From: an uncultured Neisseriaceae bacterium
GTDB lineage: Bacteria; Pseudomonadota; Gammaproteobacteria; Burkholderiales; Neisseriaceae
NCBI GenBank assembly: GCA_946481965.1
Contig: CAMLPN010000014.1
Location: forward strand, 1 to 46,837
Direction: 5' to 3'
DNA: 46,837 nt
Shown: one piece after another, positions 1 to 9,425 of the stretch
Numbering within the stretch: position 1 is the first letter of the stretch
Layout of the letters: every line of letters starts with the position of its first letter
The notes under the pieces: generated by a model
Told to the model about the DNA's origin: nothing
What the model saw: the letters and a program-made list of their open reading frames with translations, nothing else
Database searches by the model: none
Program-made: the position numbers and the translations under genes

Positions 1-53
1 TATCATAGAGAATTTTCTACTTTCTTGCTGTACTATTTTAGGGGATAGTTACA
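1..53 (+). mobile_element. Right end of an IS3-family remnant (window begins inside it)
   Basis: The first 53 bases resemble the 3' ends of two other IS remnants here (24611-24811 and 33922-34631). They share an ATTTTCTACTT block followed by a terminal GGGATAGTTACA, and the CA end is typical of IS3-family termini. The element would have been transcribed left to right, with its body outside the window. Confidence 0.6.
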
Positions 54-800
54 ATGTTAGTCTCTCAACGATTCTAAATGCCATGAAATCGTGGCTCAGA
101 TATTTTGAAATTATGGTGAATAGCCTGTGTATTCTAGAGAAGAGGGTTTAACAATATCGAATACTTTCTAAAAAACAGCACAGCTCTAATTGATATTGAA
201 TAGAATGAATTTAGTTAATTAAAGTTTTTTAAATGAGCCACTAATAACGATATAAATCGTGGATTAATAATTGATAAAAGATTTTTTGTTTTTCAGTTTG
301 ATTGCTCAGTCGCAGAGTACTATTATTCTGATTAAATACTGGGAATAGAACAATGAAGTAATTTTTCAAATGAGTAGTTACCAATGCTAATGTAAAAATA
401 TACCAAAGTGCTCGAACAAAAATGAACCACTTTTAATGGCATATAAATATATTATCTGTCTCTAATTTATGAAGGATTTTTAAACCGGTAAGAATTATTG
501 CCTGTTTCAGTTATATCATAATGATGAACCAATCGATCTAGAAGTATATTAGTAAATGTTGCATTTTTATAGTCGTAATAATTTCGTATATCTTTATCAA
601 ATTTATATTATTTAGACTAAATATCATTTACATGAGCTAAGCGAACCGCTGCTTTTTAACATAAAAATATTTTGCCTAATTTTTATGCTAACGATATTTC
701 AAAGGACTTAATTAATCAGACAAAAACAGTATTGAGTTACTAAAAAAATTTTGTGAATAATAAATATATTGTATTTTACCGCCAGTATATTATTAAAATA
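54..800. other. AT-rich gene-free stretch
   Basis: About 750 bases without a convincing coding region on either strand. It lies between an IS remnant and the terminator of the lactate dehydrogenase gene. I see no RNA gene, repeat or strong promoter in it. Confidence 0.6.
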
Positions 801-822
801 CTAAAAGCAGCCCTAGGGCTGC
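801..822 (-). terminator. Rho-independent terminator of ldh
   Basis: A perfect GC-rich palindrome (GCAGCCCTAGGGCTGC, 807-822) is followed on the minus strand by TTTTAGTATTTT. It sits 36 bp beyond the ldh stop codon. Confidence 0.75.
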
Positions 823-857
823 CTTCATACTTTTATCAAAAATTAACCAGCGTACAG

Positions 858-1835
858 TTAATATTTCAGACCGATTGACGGAAAAGAAGTGCGCATAATT
901 TCCTGCAATTTTTCTGCCGAAGCGGCCATCAGCGTTTGTTCTTTGGCATTTAATGGAATTTCAATTACCTGCCGAATACCCCGACGATCCAGCACGGCGG
1001 GCGTACCAATATAGATGTCTTTAATTCCGTATTGTCCATTAATATGCGTAGAAACCGGTAACACGGTACCTTCATCATTTAGAATGGCTTTACAGTGTTG
1101 AGCCAGAGCGGTACCGATACCATAATAAGTAGCGCCTTTCAGACGAATAATTTCATACGCAGCATTGACTACCACACTCTGAATATCATCCAGTTTAGCC
1201 TGAGTAATACTGCTGTCGGCCTGCATCCACTCTGCTATGGTTTTTCCACCGGCACTGACATGCGACCATGCGGCAAATCCAGAATCTCCATGTTCACCCA
1301 GCATATAACCATTTACACTTTGTGGGCTAACTTTTAGCAATGCAGCGACTTGTTTGCATAGGCGTGAGGTATCTAGCGATGTACCTGAGCCAATTACTCG
1401 TTCCACTGGAAAACCAGATAATTTCCAAGTCAGATAGGTCAAAATATCCACCGGGTTGGAAGCCAGAAGAAAGATACCATTAAAGCCAGACTCCATCACT
1501 TGGGTGACAATACTCTTAGTGATCTGCAAATTGCGACTGATCAAATCAATCCGGCTCTCTCCGGGCTTCTGTGCAGCACCAGCAGTGATCACTACGATAT
1601 CAGCATTTGCAGCATCTTTATAGTCACCTGCATAAATATTTTTCGGCGCGGTAAATTTAAGTGCATCGGTCAGATCCAGCGCATTACCTTCAGCACGGTC
1701 ACGAGCAACATCGACAATGACCAGTTCCTGACCAATACCTAAAAGTGTACAGGCATAAGCAAAAGTCGAACCTACTGCACCGGTGCCGACTAAAACAATT
1801 TTATGATGATTTTTTGAATTTGTGGACTGTGACAT
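858..1835 (-). CDS. ldh: L-lactate dehydrogenase (NAD-dependent)
   Basis: Cytoplasmic enzyme interconverting pyruvate and L-lactate with NADH. The 325-residue protein has the family's normal length. It shows the N-terminal Rossmann glycine motif (GTGAVGSTFAY), the substrate-loop arginine region (GESRIDLISRN), the ASNPVDILTY segment, GSGTSLDTSRL, and the catalytic histidine in GEHGDSG (His182). GEHGDS together with YYGIGTAL favours lactate over malate dehydrogenase. The start has a good Shine-Dalgarno (GGGGAG) a few bases upstream. It is transcribed alone, divergently from the DUF4272 gene, with its own terminator. A CRP-like palindrome lies 89 bp upstream of the start (1924-1939). NAD-linked LDH points to fermentative or microaerobic lactate metabolism; that role is inference. 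Confidence 0.95.
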   Translation of the reverse strand: MSQSTNSKNHHKIVLVGTGAVGSTFAYACTLLGIGQELVIVDVARDRAEGNALDLTDALKFTAPKNIYAGDYKDAANADIVVITAGAAQKPGESRIDLISRNLQITKSIVTQVMESGFNGIFLLASNPVDILTYLTWKLSGFPVERVIGSGTSLDTSRLCKQVAALLKVSPQSVNGYMLGEHGDSGFAAWSHVSAGGKTIAEWMQADSSITQAKLDDIQSVVVNAAYEIIRLKGATYYGIGTALAQHCKAILNDEGTVLPVSTHINGQYGIKDIYIGTPAVLDRRGIRQVIEIPLNAKEQTLMAASAEKLQEIMRTSFPSIGLKY

Positions 1836-2322
1836 AATAAACTCCCCATCTCTGCTGTAGAAAAATTGTAATTAACTTAATAAATAAAACTACAGCACAT
1901 AATAGCAATTTATTTAAATTCAATGTGTTATTTTACACAAATGAATTATGTACTCTTTATAATCATTAATATTTAACTAGCAGCCGATATGAATAATTTT
2001 CACCTTATACAATAAAAGCTGAAATTGGTATTACTATCACGAAGCAGCATCTAGGTATTATTCCTTGCACCGAATAAAATACATTAATGATTATAAAAAG
2101 AATTTATTTTCACACTCTATGCAATTTATTCATAAACCAGCAAAATTTAATCTGATTTATATGTTTTTAGTAACCAATATATGCCTGTTTAGTTTGTCTT
2201 AAAAAGCTGTGTTTGGTTCATTTATAATGAGCAAAATATAAAAAATTGTTTTATCATACCAGCAGAAAAATATCATTTTTATGTGATAAATAACAAAATT
2301 CAGAAAAAGGGTACGATGTTAA
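1836..2322. other. Divergent promoter region between ldh and the DUF4272 gene
   Basis: A very AT-rich 487-bp spacer between two divergently transcribed genes, so it must hold both promoters. One clear inverted repeat is visible at 1924-1939. I could not pick unique -35/-10 boxes against the AT background. Confidence 0.5.
1924..1939. promoter_or_regulatory. CRP-like palindrome upstream of ldh
   Basis: TGTGT, six bases, then ACACA forms a perfect 5-bp inverted repeat. This is the geometry of CRP/FNR-superfamily sites (consensus TGTGA-N6-TCACA), with one changed position per half. It is 89 bp upstream of the ldh start, suitable for carbon- or oxygen-linked control, but the binder is unknown. 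Confidence 0.35.
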
Positions 2323-3345
2323 ATGTCCATACTAATTAATGCTTACTCTACGGTAACCAATCCACCAGCTATTCATTTTCAATGCAACCATTTACACCAG
2401 CGTGGATTAGCTGATCCTGAATTCATAGATCATCTTGACGGATTTATCGGCTTTGTCTTGAGCGCTGGTGATGAGCAGATGAATGCGCGTCGTTATGCGC
2501 TGTGGCGCCATATTCAAAAAGTTAAGCATCAATTCTCTTTTGAAATCGAGGAAGAAAATTTCTCTGAACTTGCCATTTGGGCACAAAATGCTAATGTAAT
2601 TATGTTTATGCCAGATGGTACGATTAGAAATCCTACCGGTGAAGTGTTGCAGTATCCCAATGGTGAATTTGATATCAATGTTGATATGCCTTATCCCTCT
2701 GAAGCATTACAACGTAAAGCAAACACTGAGCAGTATCTGAAAACATTAGGTTTACAAACCCCGAAAAGCCTGCCACCGGTGGTTGCTGAATCTGAAGTTA
2801 TCCTCAGGAATCCACAAGAAGTTGCCGAGCGCGCTTTAGCTTTAATGCTAATCGGTATTCAGGCAGAATGCTTTCGAAATAATAAGAGGATTGATCCACA
2901 GACGTTTAAACAACGCTGTCCGCTAGGCTTTGCAGCTTTATCCAATAATGAACTTGCTTTTATAAATAGTAAACAGCCTGCAGAACAGGAAATTATACAA
3001 ATGTCGTGGCGCTATGAGGCATTACTGCCGTTACAGTGGGCATTAAATTGGCAATCTGAGTTAGCTTTTGCAGATGCGATTTGTGATGTTACGTCACTCG
3101 TTCAAAAAGGGATGGACTGTAGTAAACAGGGAATATCTTCCGTAACCTTAAGACCAGTGAAAGAGCTGCTGGATGCGATGGATTTACATTATCGTTTACA
3201 TTGGATTGGCAGAGAATTCGATCGTCAGCATCAGCAAGCTCCAGCAGCTATCATCACTGGAATTGTTCAAGAGCGACATTATGCATTTAATTGGTTAACC
3301 AACTTTGAAAATGCAGATTGGGATAATGTAGATACGCCCACTTAA
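2323..3345 (+). CDS. DUF4272 domain-containing protein
   Basis: A 340-residue soluble protein with no signal peptide or membrane segment. The central and C-terminal part resembles DUF4272: an alternating R/K-rich start (residues about 125-160), the NPQEVAERALALMLIGIQA helix, then W-rich helices (MSWRYEALLPLQWALNW) and a C-terminal DLHYRLHWIGREFDRQ segment. Such proteins are often encoded near polymorphic toxins or as stand-alone genes, and no biochemical function is established. Here it stands alone. The start ATG follows a loose AAAGGG stretch about 16 bases upstream. The assignment rests on recalled family pattern. Confidence 0.7.
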   Translation: MSILINAYSTVTNPPAIHFQCNHLHQRGLADPEFIDHLDGFIGFVLSAGDEQMNARRYALWRHIQKVKHQFSFEIEEENFSELAIWAQNANVIMFMPDGTIRNPTGEVLQYPNGEFDINVDMPYPSEALQRKANTEQYLKTLGLQTPKSLPPVVAESEVILRNPQEVAERALALMLIGIQAECFRNNKRIDPQTFKQRCPLGFAALSNNELAFINSKQPAEQEIIQMSWRYEALLPLQWALNWQSELAFADAICDVTSLVQKGMDCSKQGISSVTLRPVKELLDAMDLHYRLHWIGREFDRQHQQAPAAIITGIVQERHYAFNWLTNFENADWDNVDTPT

Positions 3346-3838
3346 GATTTTGCCCAAACGATAAATGCATATTTTAGTTCTGCATTTGCCAGTCAAAAGT
3401 GCAAAAACTAATCTAGTGACAATTTATTTGGGGTACTACATGTGATTGATACATTTTTTTATTACCAATTGATAAAGATAGAATTTTTCGTATGTGTCAA
3501 AATAATTCAGCAAACATTTTAACGAGAATAAAAATCTGTATATCTGAGCCGATCGAATCTATTTTAAGATCTAACTAAAATGAAACGCTGCTTATGGGTT
3601 TAAACTACAGGATGTTGGTGCGCATAGTTGCCGTCTAATAAATTGATTCATAAAAATTATTCTTGATTTAGAAATTGTAGTTGAATACGCTATTAGTTCA
3701 AACAGGGCAATTTAGTGTTAACGCAATCTGCGTCTTGATTTAATCAACAAAAGGGCTTAATAAAGCCCTTTTAAATATCCTTCTTTAGTAGATTGTAAAC
3801 TACCAGCTCAATAGCTACCGACCGGTAAAAGGATTTTT
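3346..3838. other. Intergenic region between convergent genes
   Basis: A spacer of 493 bp between the DUF4272 gene and the converging bacterioferritin operon. It holds a weak inverted repeat AAATGCA...TGCATTT (3363-3387) just after the DUF4272 stop and the strong terminator at 3749-3772. No gene is visible. Confidence 0.55.
3749..3772. terminator. Bidirectional terminator below the bacterioferritin operon
   Basis: AAAAGGGCTT and AAGCCCTTTT form a 10-bp stem around a 4-base loop, with A and T tracts on the two sides. It can terminate the bfr operon on the minus strand and read-through from the plus strand. Confidence 0.75.
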
Positions 3839-4324
3839 TTAAGAAGATGTATGTTCTGCCTGAGCTGTTTGCGCATAATTAGGCAAACCAATTTCATTAA
3901 TCAGATCCAGCTGGGTACCAAGCCAGTCTAGATATTCTTCATTAATATGTTTCTGTTTTTCCAGTAGATCGCGTGATACAAAATCCAGTTGTGCCTCACA
4001 AACTGCAATGGCATCGCTTAAAGCAATATGTTTTGCCTTTTCTGCTTGCTGGTCGCACTGCAAAATCTCAATAATATTTTCTCCGACCAGAATTTTGCCA
4101 TATTCCTGTAAATTAGGTAGCCCTTCCAGCAATAAAATCCGCTCAATCAGATCATCGGCACTTTTCATATCACGAATGGAGTGCTTATACATCATTTCGC
4201 CAAGTTTACCGAAACCCCAATTTTTCAGCACCCGTGCATGCAGGAAATATTGATTAATGGATACCAGCAATAAACCAAGATTTTTATTCAGTGCCTGTAA
4301 AGCCAGACGATCGCCTTTCATCAT
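3839..4324 (-). CDS. bfrA: Bacterioferritin subunit, haem-binding type (ferroxidase centre lost)
   Basis: Iron-storage four-helix protein of 161 residues. Aligned by eye to E. coli Bfr (MKGD...INQYFLHAR...GLPNLQ), it keeps the haem-ligating methionine (E. coli Met52, here Met53 in RDMKSAD). The diiron ligands are mostly gone: E18 to Leu, E51 to Asp, H54 to Ser, E127 to Asn and H130 to Tyr; only the E94 position is kept. It is probably catalytically inactive but haem-carrying. It lies 9 bp after its partner bfrB in one operon, the two-subunit arrangement known from Neisseria and some other proteobacteria. A and B are assigned by analogy with neisserial names. Confidence 0.9.
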   Translation of the reverse strand: MMKGDRLALQALNKNLGLLLVSINQYFLHARVLKNWGFGKLGEMMYKHSIRDMKSADDLIERILLLEGLPNLQEYGKILVGENIIEILQCDQQAEKAKHIALSDAIAVCEAQLDFVSRDLLEKQKHINEEYLDWLGTQLDLINEIGLPNYAQTAQAEHTSS

Positions 4325-4333
4325 ATTCTCCCC

Positions 4334-4798
4334 TTACAGTTGGCTTTGCAGATAATTTTCTAAACCCATTACTTCAATCTGATGTAATTGCTGTTCCAGC
4401 CAATGGGCATGATCTTCTTCCGTGTCTTGTAACTGCGTAACCAAGAACTGGCGGGTAACGTAATCCTGCTCTTGCTCACACAATTTAATGGCCTCTTTAA
4501 TATTATTTCTTACTGTCAGTTCAGTATCCAGATCATTTTGCAGCATACTCACGACATCACTACCAACATTGATTGGTTCTGGTACCACAATCGGTTTACC
4601 ATTCAGCATCAGAATACGATGAATAAACTGGTGGGCATGGTCAGTTTCTTCCTGCATTTCATGATCTATATGCTGAAATAATTTCATATAACCCATATCT
4701 TCAAATATCCGTGAATGGGCAAAATACTGATCGCGGGCGGCCAGTTCACCGGCCAGCAGACTGTTTAAACAATCTATAATAACTTTCTTACCTTCCAT
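4334..4798 (-). CDS. bfrB: Bacterioferritin subunit, ferroxidase type (haem methionine lost)
   Basis: First gene of the bacterioferritin operon, encoding a 154-residue ferritin-like subunit. The start at 4798 (MEGKKVIIDCL) is preferred over the upstream ATG at 4834 because it matches the family N-terminus and has AAGGGA nine bases upstream. The diiron ferroxidase ligands are all visible: Glu18, Glu51, His54, Glu93, Glu127 and His130. The haem ligand corresponding to E. coli Met52 is Thr52 (EETDH). It should oxidise Fe(II) and mineralise it, relying on the neighbouring subunit for haem-mediated electron release. Both subunits are expected in a mixed 24-mer in the cytoplasm. Confidence 0.92.
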   Translation of the reverse strand: MEGKKVIIDCLNSLLAGELAARDQYFAHSRIFEDMGYMKLFQHIDHEMQEETDHAHQFIHRILMLNGKPIVVPEPINVGSDVVSMLQNDLDTELTVRNNIKEAIKLCEQEQDYVTRQFLVTQLQDTEEDHAHWLEQQLHQIEVMGLENYLQSQL

Positions 4799-5180
4799 AG
4801 CTGTATCCCTTTTTAATACTGTTAAATGATGCAATCACAATTCGATTTAATAATTTCTCAGTTTGCGGACATTATTTAGTTTGCGCCAAAGCCGAACAAA
4901 ACCAATTTATGCCGGAAAAATAATTTATCTGCCTTATTTTATTTACAATGATCCCTATCTGAACCGGCAAATTTTGCGGATTACACTGATTATTGAAAGT
5001 CCGCTAAATATTTTCTGCATATTTGAAACGTAAATTTTTATCAGACTGTTATTTGATTACATATCATGATTTACCCTTTTGCACTGAACAAACCCTAATT
5101 CATTTATTTTTGCCAATTCTGTCTGCTTTATTGAATATCATACCACTAAATTTATATTAAAATTCAATGATTTAAATTAG

Positions 5181-5199
5181 AATAATAACAATTATCATC
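5181..5199. promoter_or_regulatory. Weak Fur-box-like sequence
   Basis: AATAATAACAATTATCATC agrees with the 19-bp Fur consensus at 14 of 19 positions by my count. It lies about 380 bp upstream of bfrB, far for direct control, and AT-rich DNA gives chance matches. Recorded because the adjacent operon stores iron. Confidence 0.25.
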
Positions 5200-5553
5200 C
5201 TAATTTAATTTTTAAATCACGATTAGACAAATAAAGTTAAATAAAACAAATTACTACAATAGAAATGATTATTAGAATTTATTAATATGAATTTTATCTA
5301 CCTAAAATTCGTAATTTGTTTACGTAAATTTACAATATTAATTTTAATTGCACCTTTGGCAGACTAATATATTTGTTTTTTCAGATATTGCTGGCTACCG
5401 AAATAACGATAGCTATTGATTGATCAACGAAAGCACTGTTCGTTTTTGAGGTAATTACCTTAATACGGTAAACAGTAAGTTGTCCGCATAGACGCGGTAT
5501 AAAAATTCTGGATGATGGCTAGTACTAAAATTATGTGCTGGTGCCAACCACCA

Positions 5554-5591
5554 TTAAAAAACTGAATTCCGCTAAATTAGAATTCAGTTTC
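5554..5591 (-). terminator. Terminator of the YghA-type gene
   Basis: AACTGAATTC (5560-5569) and GAATTCAGTT (5580-5589) form a 10-bp stem. Read on the minus strand it is followed by a run of T. It lies about 80 bp downstream of the reductase stop codon. Confidence 0.7.
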
Positions 5592-5672
5592 TCAAGCCTA
5601 CAAACTTTTGTTATTCAACTAATGCTGAGTCAGAAGTGTTGTTGCCTGAATTGGTAAAATTACCAGTGATCA

Positions 5673-6563
5673 TTACAGTCTGATGCCGCCAGTTATGCCG
5701 TAAACTTGAGCAGTTACATAGCTGGAATCATCAGACATGAGGAATACATAAGTTGATGCCAATTCTGCCGGCTGCCCAGCGCGACCCAAAACAGATTCAC
5801 TCTGACCAAATTTCGGAATAGCTTCTGGTGGTTGACCACCGGTAATTTCCAGAGCAGTCCAGATCGGTCCAGGAGCAACTGAATTAACACGAATGCCTTT
5901 TGCTGCCAGCTGTTTGGCTAAGGCCTGAGTAAAGGCTACAATAGCTGCTTTAGTGCAAGCATAATCAATCAGATTAGGACTGGATTCATAGGCCTGTACA
6001 GAGCTGGTAGTCACAATTGTGGCACCTTCAGGCAAATGTGGCATGGCTGCCTGTATTACCCAGAATAAGGAAAATACATTAATCTCAAATGTTTTTCGTA
6101 GCTGTTCAGAGGAAATATCACAGATACGTTCTACTGCAGTTTGTTTACCGGCAACTAAAGTCAGACCATCCAAACCGCCCAATTCTTTATGTGCTTTTTC
6201 AACTAGCTGCTTGCAGAAATGCTCATTACTTAAATCACCGGGAATACAAACCACTTTGCGACCGGCTTGTTTTACCAGTTCTGCAACTTGCTTGGCATCT
6301 TCTTCTTCATCCGGCAAATAAGTTAATGCTAAATCAGCTCCTTCACGTGCATAGGCAATAGCTGCAGCACGACCGATACCGGAATCAGCACCGGTTACCA
6401 AAATTTTCCGTCCATGCAGACGTTCATGCCCCTGATAACTTTTTTCTCCGCAGTCAGGTACCGGATCCATTTTGCTTTGCAAACCCGGTGCAGGCTGATG
6501 TTGCTTGGAAAAATCTTGATGATAATATTTGGTTCTTGGATTTTGTAAACTTTGATGTTTCAT
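5673..6563 (-). CDS. yghA: YghA-type SDR family oxidoreductase
   Basis: Short-chain dehydrogenase of 296 residues, close to E. coli YghA along its length. It has the characteristic N-terminal extension ([12 protein letters not shown]), the NAD(P)-binding GADSGIGRA motif, the catalytic Tyr201-xxx-Lys205 (YACTK), and the [15 protein letters not shown] segment. The start at 6563 is chosen over the ATG at 6596 because AAGGAG lies about 7 bases upstream and the protein then begins MKHQSLQNP like the family. YghA-type enzymes reduce aldehydes or ketones; the physiological substrate is not settled. Single-gene transcript with its own terminator. Confidence 0.9.
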   Translation of the reverse strand: MKHQSLQNPRTKYYHQDFSKQHQPAPGLQSKMDPVPDCGEKSYQGHERLHGRKILVTGADSGIGRAAAIAYAREGADLALTYLPDEEEDAKQVAELVKQAGRKVVCIPGDLSNEHFCKQLVEKAHKELGGLDGLTLVAGKQTAVERICDISSEQLRKTFEINVFSLFWVIQAAMPHLPEGATIVTTSSVQAYESSPNLIDYACTKAAIVAFTQALAKQLAAKGIRVNSVAPGPIWTALEITGGQPPEAIPKFGQSESVLGRAGQPAELASTYVFLMSDDSSYVTAQVYGITGGIRL

Positions 6564-6800
6564 GTACATCTCCTTGCTTAACAGTGTGTTATCCAACTAA
6601 AACTACCAAACCATCATACGACAGATTATTTTCCAAGCAAAGCAAATTCACTTTAAATTATGACAAAATTGTAGTTAAATTTGATTAATTTCATTGGCTT
6701 AGATTTTATTAAACAAAATATGACCATTAATAATGAAATCATACTTAATTAATCGATAATAGCTAATTAAGTAACATAAATTAATTGATCATAATAATCA

Positions 6801-8201
6801 TCAAAATTTATAGTTATAGGAGGCACCCAGAATATGAGCATTAGAACGATAATTGGCCTCACCGCGTACATTACTGGAAACATGTAAGCCCTGATCCTGC
6901 TGATTCATATGTGTTTGCTGAATATGCAGATAAGTATAAGAAAAAGCCAGTGTGTTGTGTTTGTCGACATCATATTTAAGGCCGGCGCCAAATAACCAGC
7001 GATTACCATCAGGAATGGTCGATAAGCGGGTTGAAGAACTGCGCACCGGTGACTGGTCATAATTGACGCCAACACGCCATTGCAGCTTCGGGCTTTGCTG
7101 ATAGGATACTCCTACACCTACCGCCAGCGTATCACGCCAGTTGGGATAGATATGGGTTTTATCGGAAGTAATGCCGTGGTGCTGATCAATGGATTTAGCA
7201 TTTTCAAAGTTGATATCCAGATCATGCAACCGAGACGACCGTGTCCAACTGACATTACCGAAAATATTCCATTGCGGATTAACAGCCCACATACCATGTA
7301 AGGATACGACTTCGGGTGTGGTAATCTGTACATTGGCTCCTTCAATTGGTTTATAGCCAAACTGATCGAGCATTGATGCATATTTTTGGGCAAATGCACC
7401 TTCAGCTTGCCAACGAGCAGTTCCATGCAAATGATGATTGATTTTAGAACGATAACTCAGACCAACACGAATATCATTATTGATATCCCATAACCAGCCT
7501 GCGTTAAAACCATAGCCCCAGTCATTACCCTTTACTGTTCCACGAGCATCAAACACTCCCGGTGCTTGCTGGTGCAGTATTGAAGAAGGTATGCCCGTTA
7601 AAGAACTGCCTACAGGGGTAAAATCGGCATATTTCTGAATTTCCGCATGCAGATATTGGGCAATCAATCCAACACCTAAACTATGACGCTCCGTTAATTT
7701 GTAAGCAATGACCGGATTAATATCAATTGCTTTCACATTGGTTTTATTCACGTTATAGCGCATAACTGAATCACTGCTGTCATTCGTTTTGGCAGCATAG
7801 GGAATATAAACGCCTAAACCAGCAGCCCATTTATCATTAATCTGATGGGAAAAATATACTTGCGGTACTGCCTGTACGGTATTAGAGATATTACCGTTTT
7901 GCGGTCCCTGCACATTTGACCCGTCGGTAAATGTGCCACGAGCATTGTGGTATTTAATATCAGGTTTGATCAGAAACAAATTACCGTTTAGTTGTGTGCC
8001 TTCTAAATACGTCAAACCAGCCGGATTAAATACAATAGTAGTGGGATCTGCCGCTTCTGCGGCGGCGGCATTTCCGGTGGATACCGCAGTCACTGACTGT
8101 AATCCCAAATGATAACCAGAAGCATATACTGATGTTGAGATCGCAATAGATCCCATTGCCACAAAACCCAGTTTGATTATGGCTGGTAAAATTCTTGCCA
8201 T
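6801..8201 (-). CDS. FadL/OmpP1-family outer-membrane protein
   Basis: Outer-membrane beta-barrel of 466 residues, the usual FadL length. A signal peptide ends near VYA (residue 27), followed by a mature N-terminus SGYHLGLQSV like the FadL hatch region. A conserved NPAGL motif sits near residue 60. The rest alternates aromatic beta strands (WRVGVNYDQSP, LAFSYTYLHI) and ends in a terminal phenylalanine (ASYNYKF), the signal for BAM insertion. The family imports long-chain fatty acids or other hydrophobic molecules; the neisserial OmpP1-like proteins are relatives. No fatty-acid genes are adjacent, so the substrate is unknown. Monocistronic, with a weak ribosome-binding site. Confidence 0.88.
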   Translation of the reverse strand: MARILPAIIKLGFVAMGSIAISTSVYASGYHLGLQSVTAVSTGNAAAAEAADPTTIVFNPAGLTYLEGTQLNGNLFLIKPDIKYHNARGTFTDGSNVQGPQNGNISNTVQAVPQVYFSHQINDKWAAGLGVYIPYAAKTNDSSDSVMRYNVNKTNVKAIDINPVIAYKLTERHSLGVGLIAQYLHAEIQKYADFTPVGSSLTGIPSSILHQQAPGVFDARGTVKGNDWGYGFNAGWLWDINNDIRVGLSYRSKINHHLHGTARWQAEGAFAQKYASMLDQFGYKPIEGANVQITTPEVVSLHGMWAVNPQWNIFGNVSWTRSSRLHDLDINFENAKSIDQHHGITSDKTHIYPNWRDTLAVGVGVSYQQSPKLQWRVGVNYDQSPVRSSSTRLSTIPDGNRWLFGAGLKYDVDKHNTLAFSYTYLHIQQTHMNQQDQGLHVSSNVRGEANYRSNAHILGASYNYKF

Positions 8202-8882
8202 TTTGCTGTTTCTCTACAATACAGGAAATAAAATTGACCATTAAAGGCCGGAGACCATCAGAGTTGTTAGATTCAATCTGAAAATAACTAATTGGAGCTT
8301 TTATTCTAACTTAAATTTTACATTCAAGTGTATTATTATTCTTACAATTGTTCAGGAAAATGAATTTATACTAATGAATACAGTGTTTATTTGTTGAATG
8401 ATTGTCGGCTTAGAATAGTAATAGTTGCCGAATATGCATGGTCTTTCAATATCTACAATCAAAAATAATTTTATTTATTTTTTAATGAATTAAATGGCAA
8501 ATACATATAAACTATTTGCTTTAGTGATCAGAATTTAAATAAAGCAGAAAATTATCTGTCATCACTGCTTAGCGCTCTAACTAGCTTTTATTTTTCCACT
8601 TAAGCCAAGGCAGATTAATTTTTTCAGACCCATTATTCTGCGCATTTGCGCCACAATTTTTCATTGCAGGATACCTGCTTAATTAACGGGCAAAATAGCA
8701 CATTTTTTTGCCATCTTTTGCATTCATTAATACCATGCTTTTATAATCTTTTATCCTATCCGAACACGATTTAAACAGTAGTTCAGACTGATTATTTTTC
8801 TTTAGCTATTGTAATAGTTATTGGCGATGACGAATAGCGCTACAGCGCTACTAGGGCGCTGCACCGATTATCATATCCTTCT
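8202..8882. other. AT-rich gene-free stretch
   Basis: A 681-bp spacer upstream of the FadL-like gene. Near its right end, overlapping TAGCGCT/AGCGCTA and CAGCGC/GCGCTG repeats (8835-8861) can form a GC-rich hairpin beyond the SnoaL-like stop. It lacks a following T tract, so it is only a possible terminator. Confidence 0.5.
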
Positions 8883-9353
8883 TTAAAACATGGTATTCAT
8901 GTTGGCTGTTGCAGCAGGCACATCTTGAATCACATCCCAATGCTCAACAATTTTGCCTTGATTCACGCGAAATATATCCACTACCGCCCGTCCCGGATCT
9001 TGCAAATTATTTTTAGCATGTACATGCAACCACACCAGGTCACCATCTACTGAAGTTCGCACAATACGTGCACTTGATTGCGGATTTTGCTTAAAAAACT
9101 CTTTAAAATAGGAAATAAACGGCTTTATTCCATCAGCAACATAGGGATTGTGCTGTTTATAATCGTGACTAAGTATTTTATATGCCTCTTCAAGCTGATG
9201 GTTATTAAAAAAATGGTTATAAAATCGAATCACAGTAGCACGATTTTGTTCTTCCTGAACGTTATGGTGTGGTGACTGGTCATTAGCGACTGCTACCCCG
9301 GCTAATGCTAATAAAAACATTGTTATAAAAATAATTTTTTTTATTATGCTCAT
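8883..9353 (-). CDS. Secreted SnoaL/NTF2-like protein
   Basis: Small exported protein of 156 residues. The start at 9353 (MSIIKKIIFITMF) is chosen because it has GGGAG upstream and gives a clean signal peptide cleaved after VAVA (residue 23); the ATG at 9407 would add an unlikely leader. The mature part has the NTF2-like/SnoaL pattern: an N-terminal helix ending FYNHFFNN, YIQHNP-like YKQHNPYV, then a cone of strands with WLHVHAKN, VVDIFRVNQGKIVEHWDV. The family includes polyketide cyclases and many uncharacterised small-molecule binders. It is divergent from an HxlR regulator, with an operator-like repeat between them, so the pair probably forms a regulatory unit. Confidence 0.82.
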   Translation of the reverse strand: MSIIKKIIFITMFLLALAGVAVANDQSPHHNVQEEQNRATVIRFYNHFFNNHQLEEAYKILSHDYKQHNPYVADGIKPFISYFKEFFKQNPQSSARIVRTSVDGDLVWLHVHAKNNLQDPGRAVVDIFRVNQGKIVEHWDVIQDVPAATANMNTMF

Positions 9354-9406
9354 ACAAACTCCCTGATAAAAATGAAATCGTTTTACTTTGATCTGATAAA
9401 ATTGCA

Positions 9407-9425
9407 TAGTCTAAAATATAGACTA
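9407..9425. promoter_or_regulatory. Perfect inverted repeat, likely HxlR operator
   Basis: TAGTCTA and TAGACTA form a perfect 7-bp inverted repeat with a 5-bp spacer in the divergent region. The half-site flank GACTAATTA recurs in direct orientation at 9495-9503, 28 bp before the HxlR start. This suits a dimeric winged-helix repressor controlling both genes. Confidence 0.55.

Larger units (their letters stand above)
4799..5672. other. Long AT-rich upstream region of the bfr operon
   Basis: A gene-free stretch of 874 bp between two minus-strand units. It holds the bfr promoter region, a weak Fur-box-like sequence (5181-5199) and the yghA terminator (5554-5591). No coding region longer than a few codons with a ribosome-binding site was found. 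Confidence 0.55.

Noticed and set aside
8835-8861. GC-rich overlapping repeats as terminator of the SnoaL-like gene
   Set aside because: A stem is possible but no T tract follows on the minus strand; noted only in the spacer entry.
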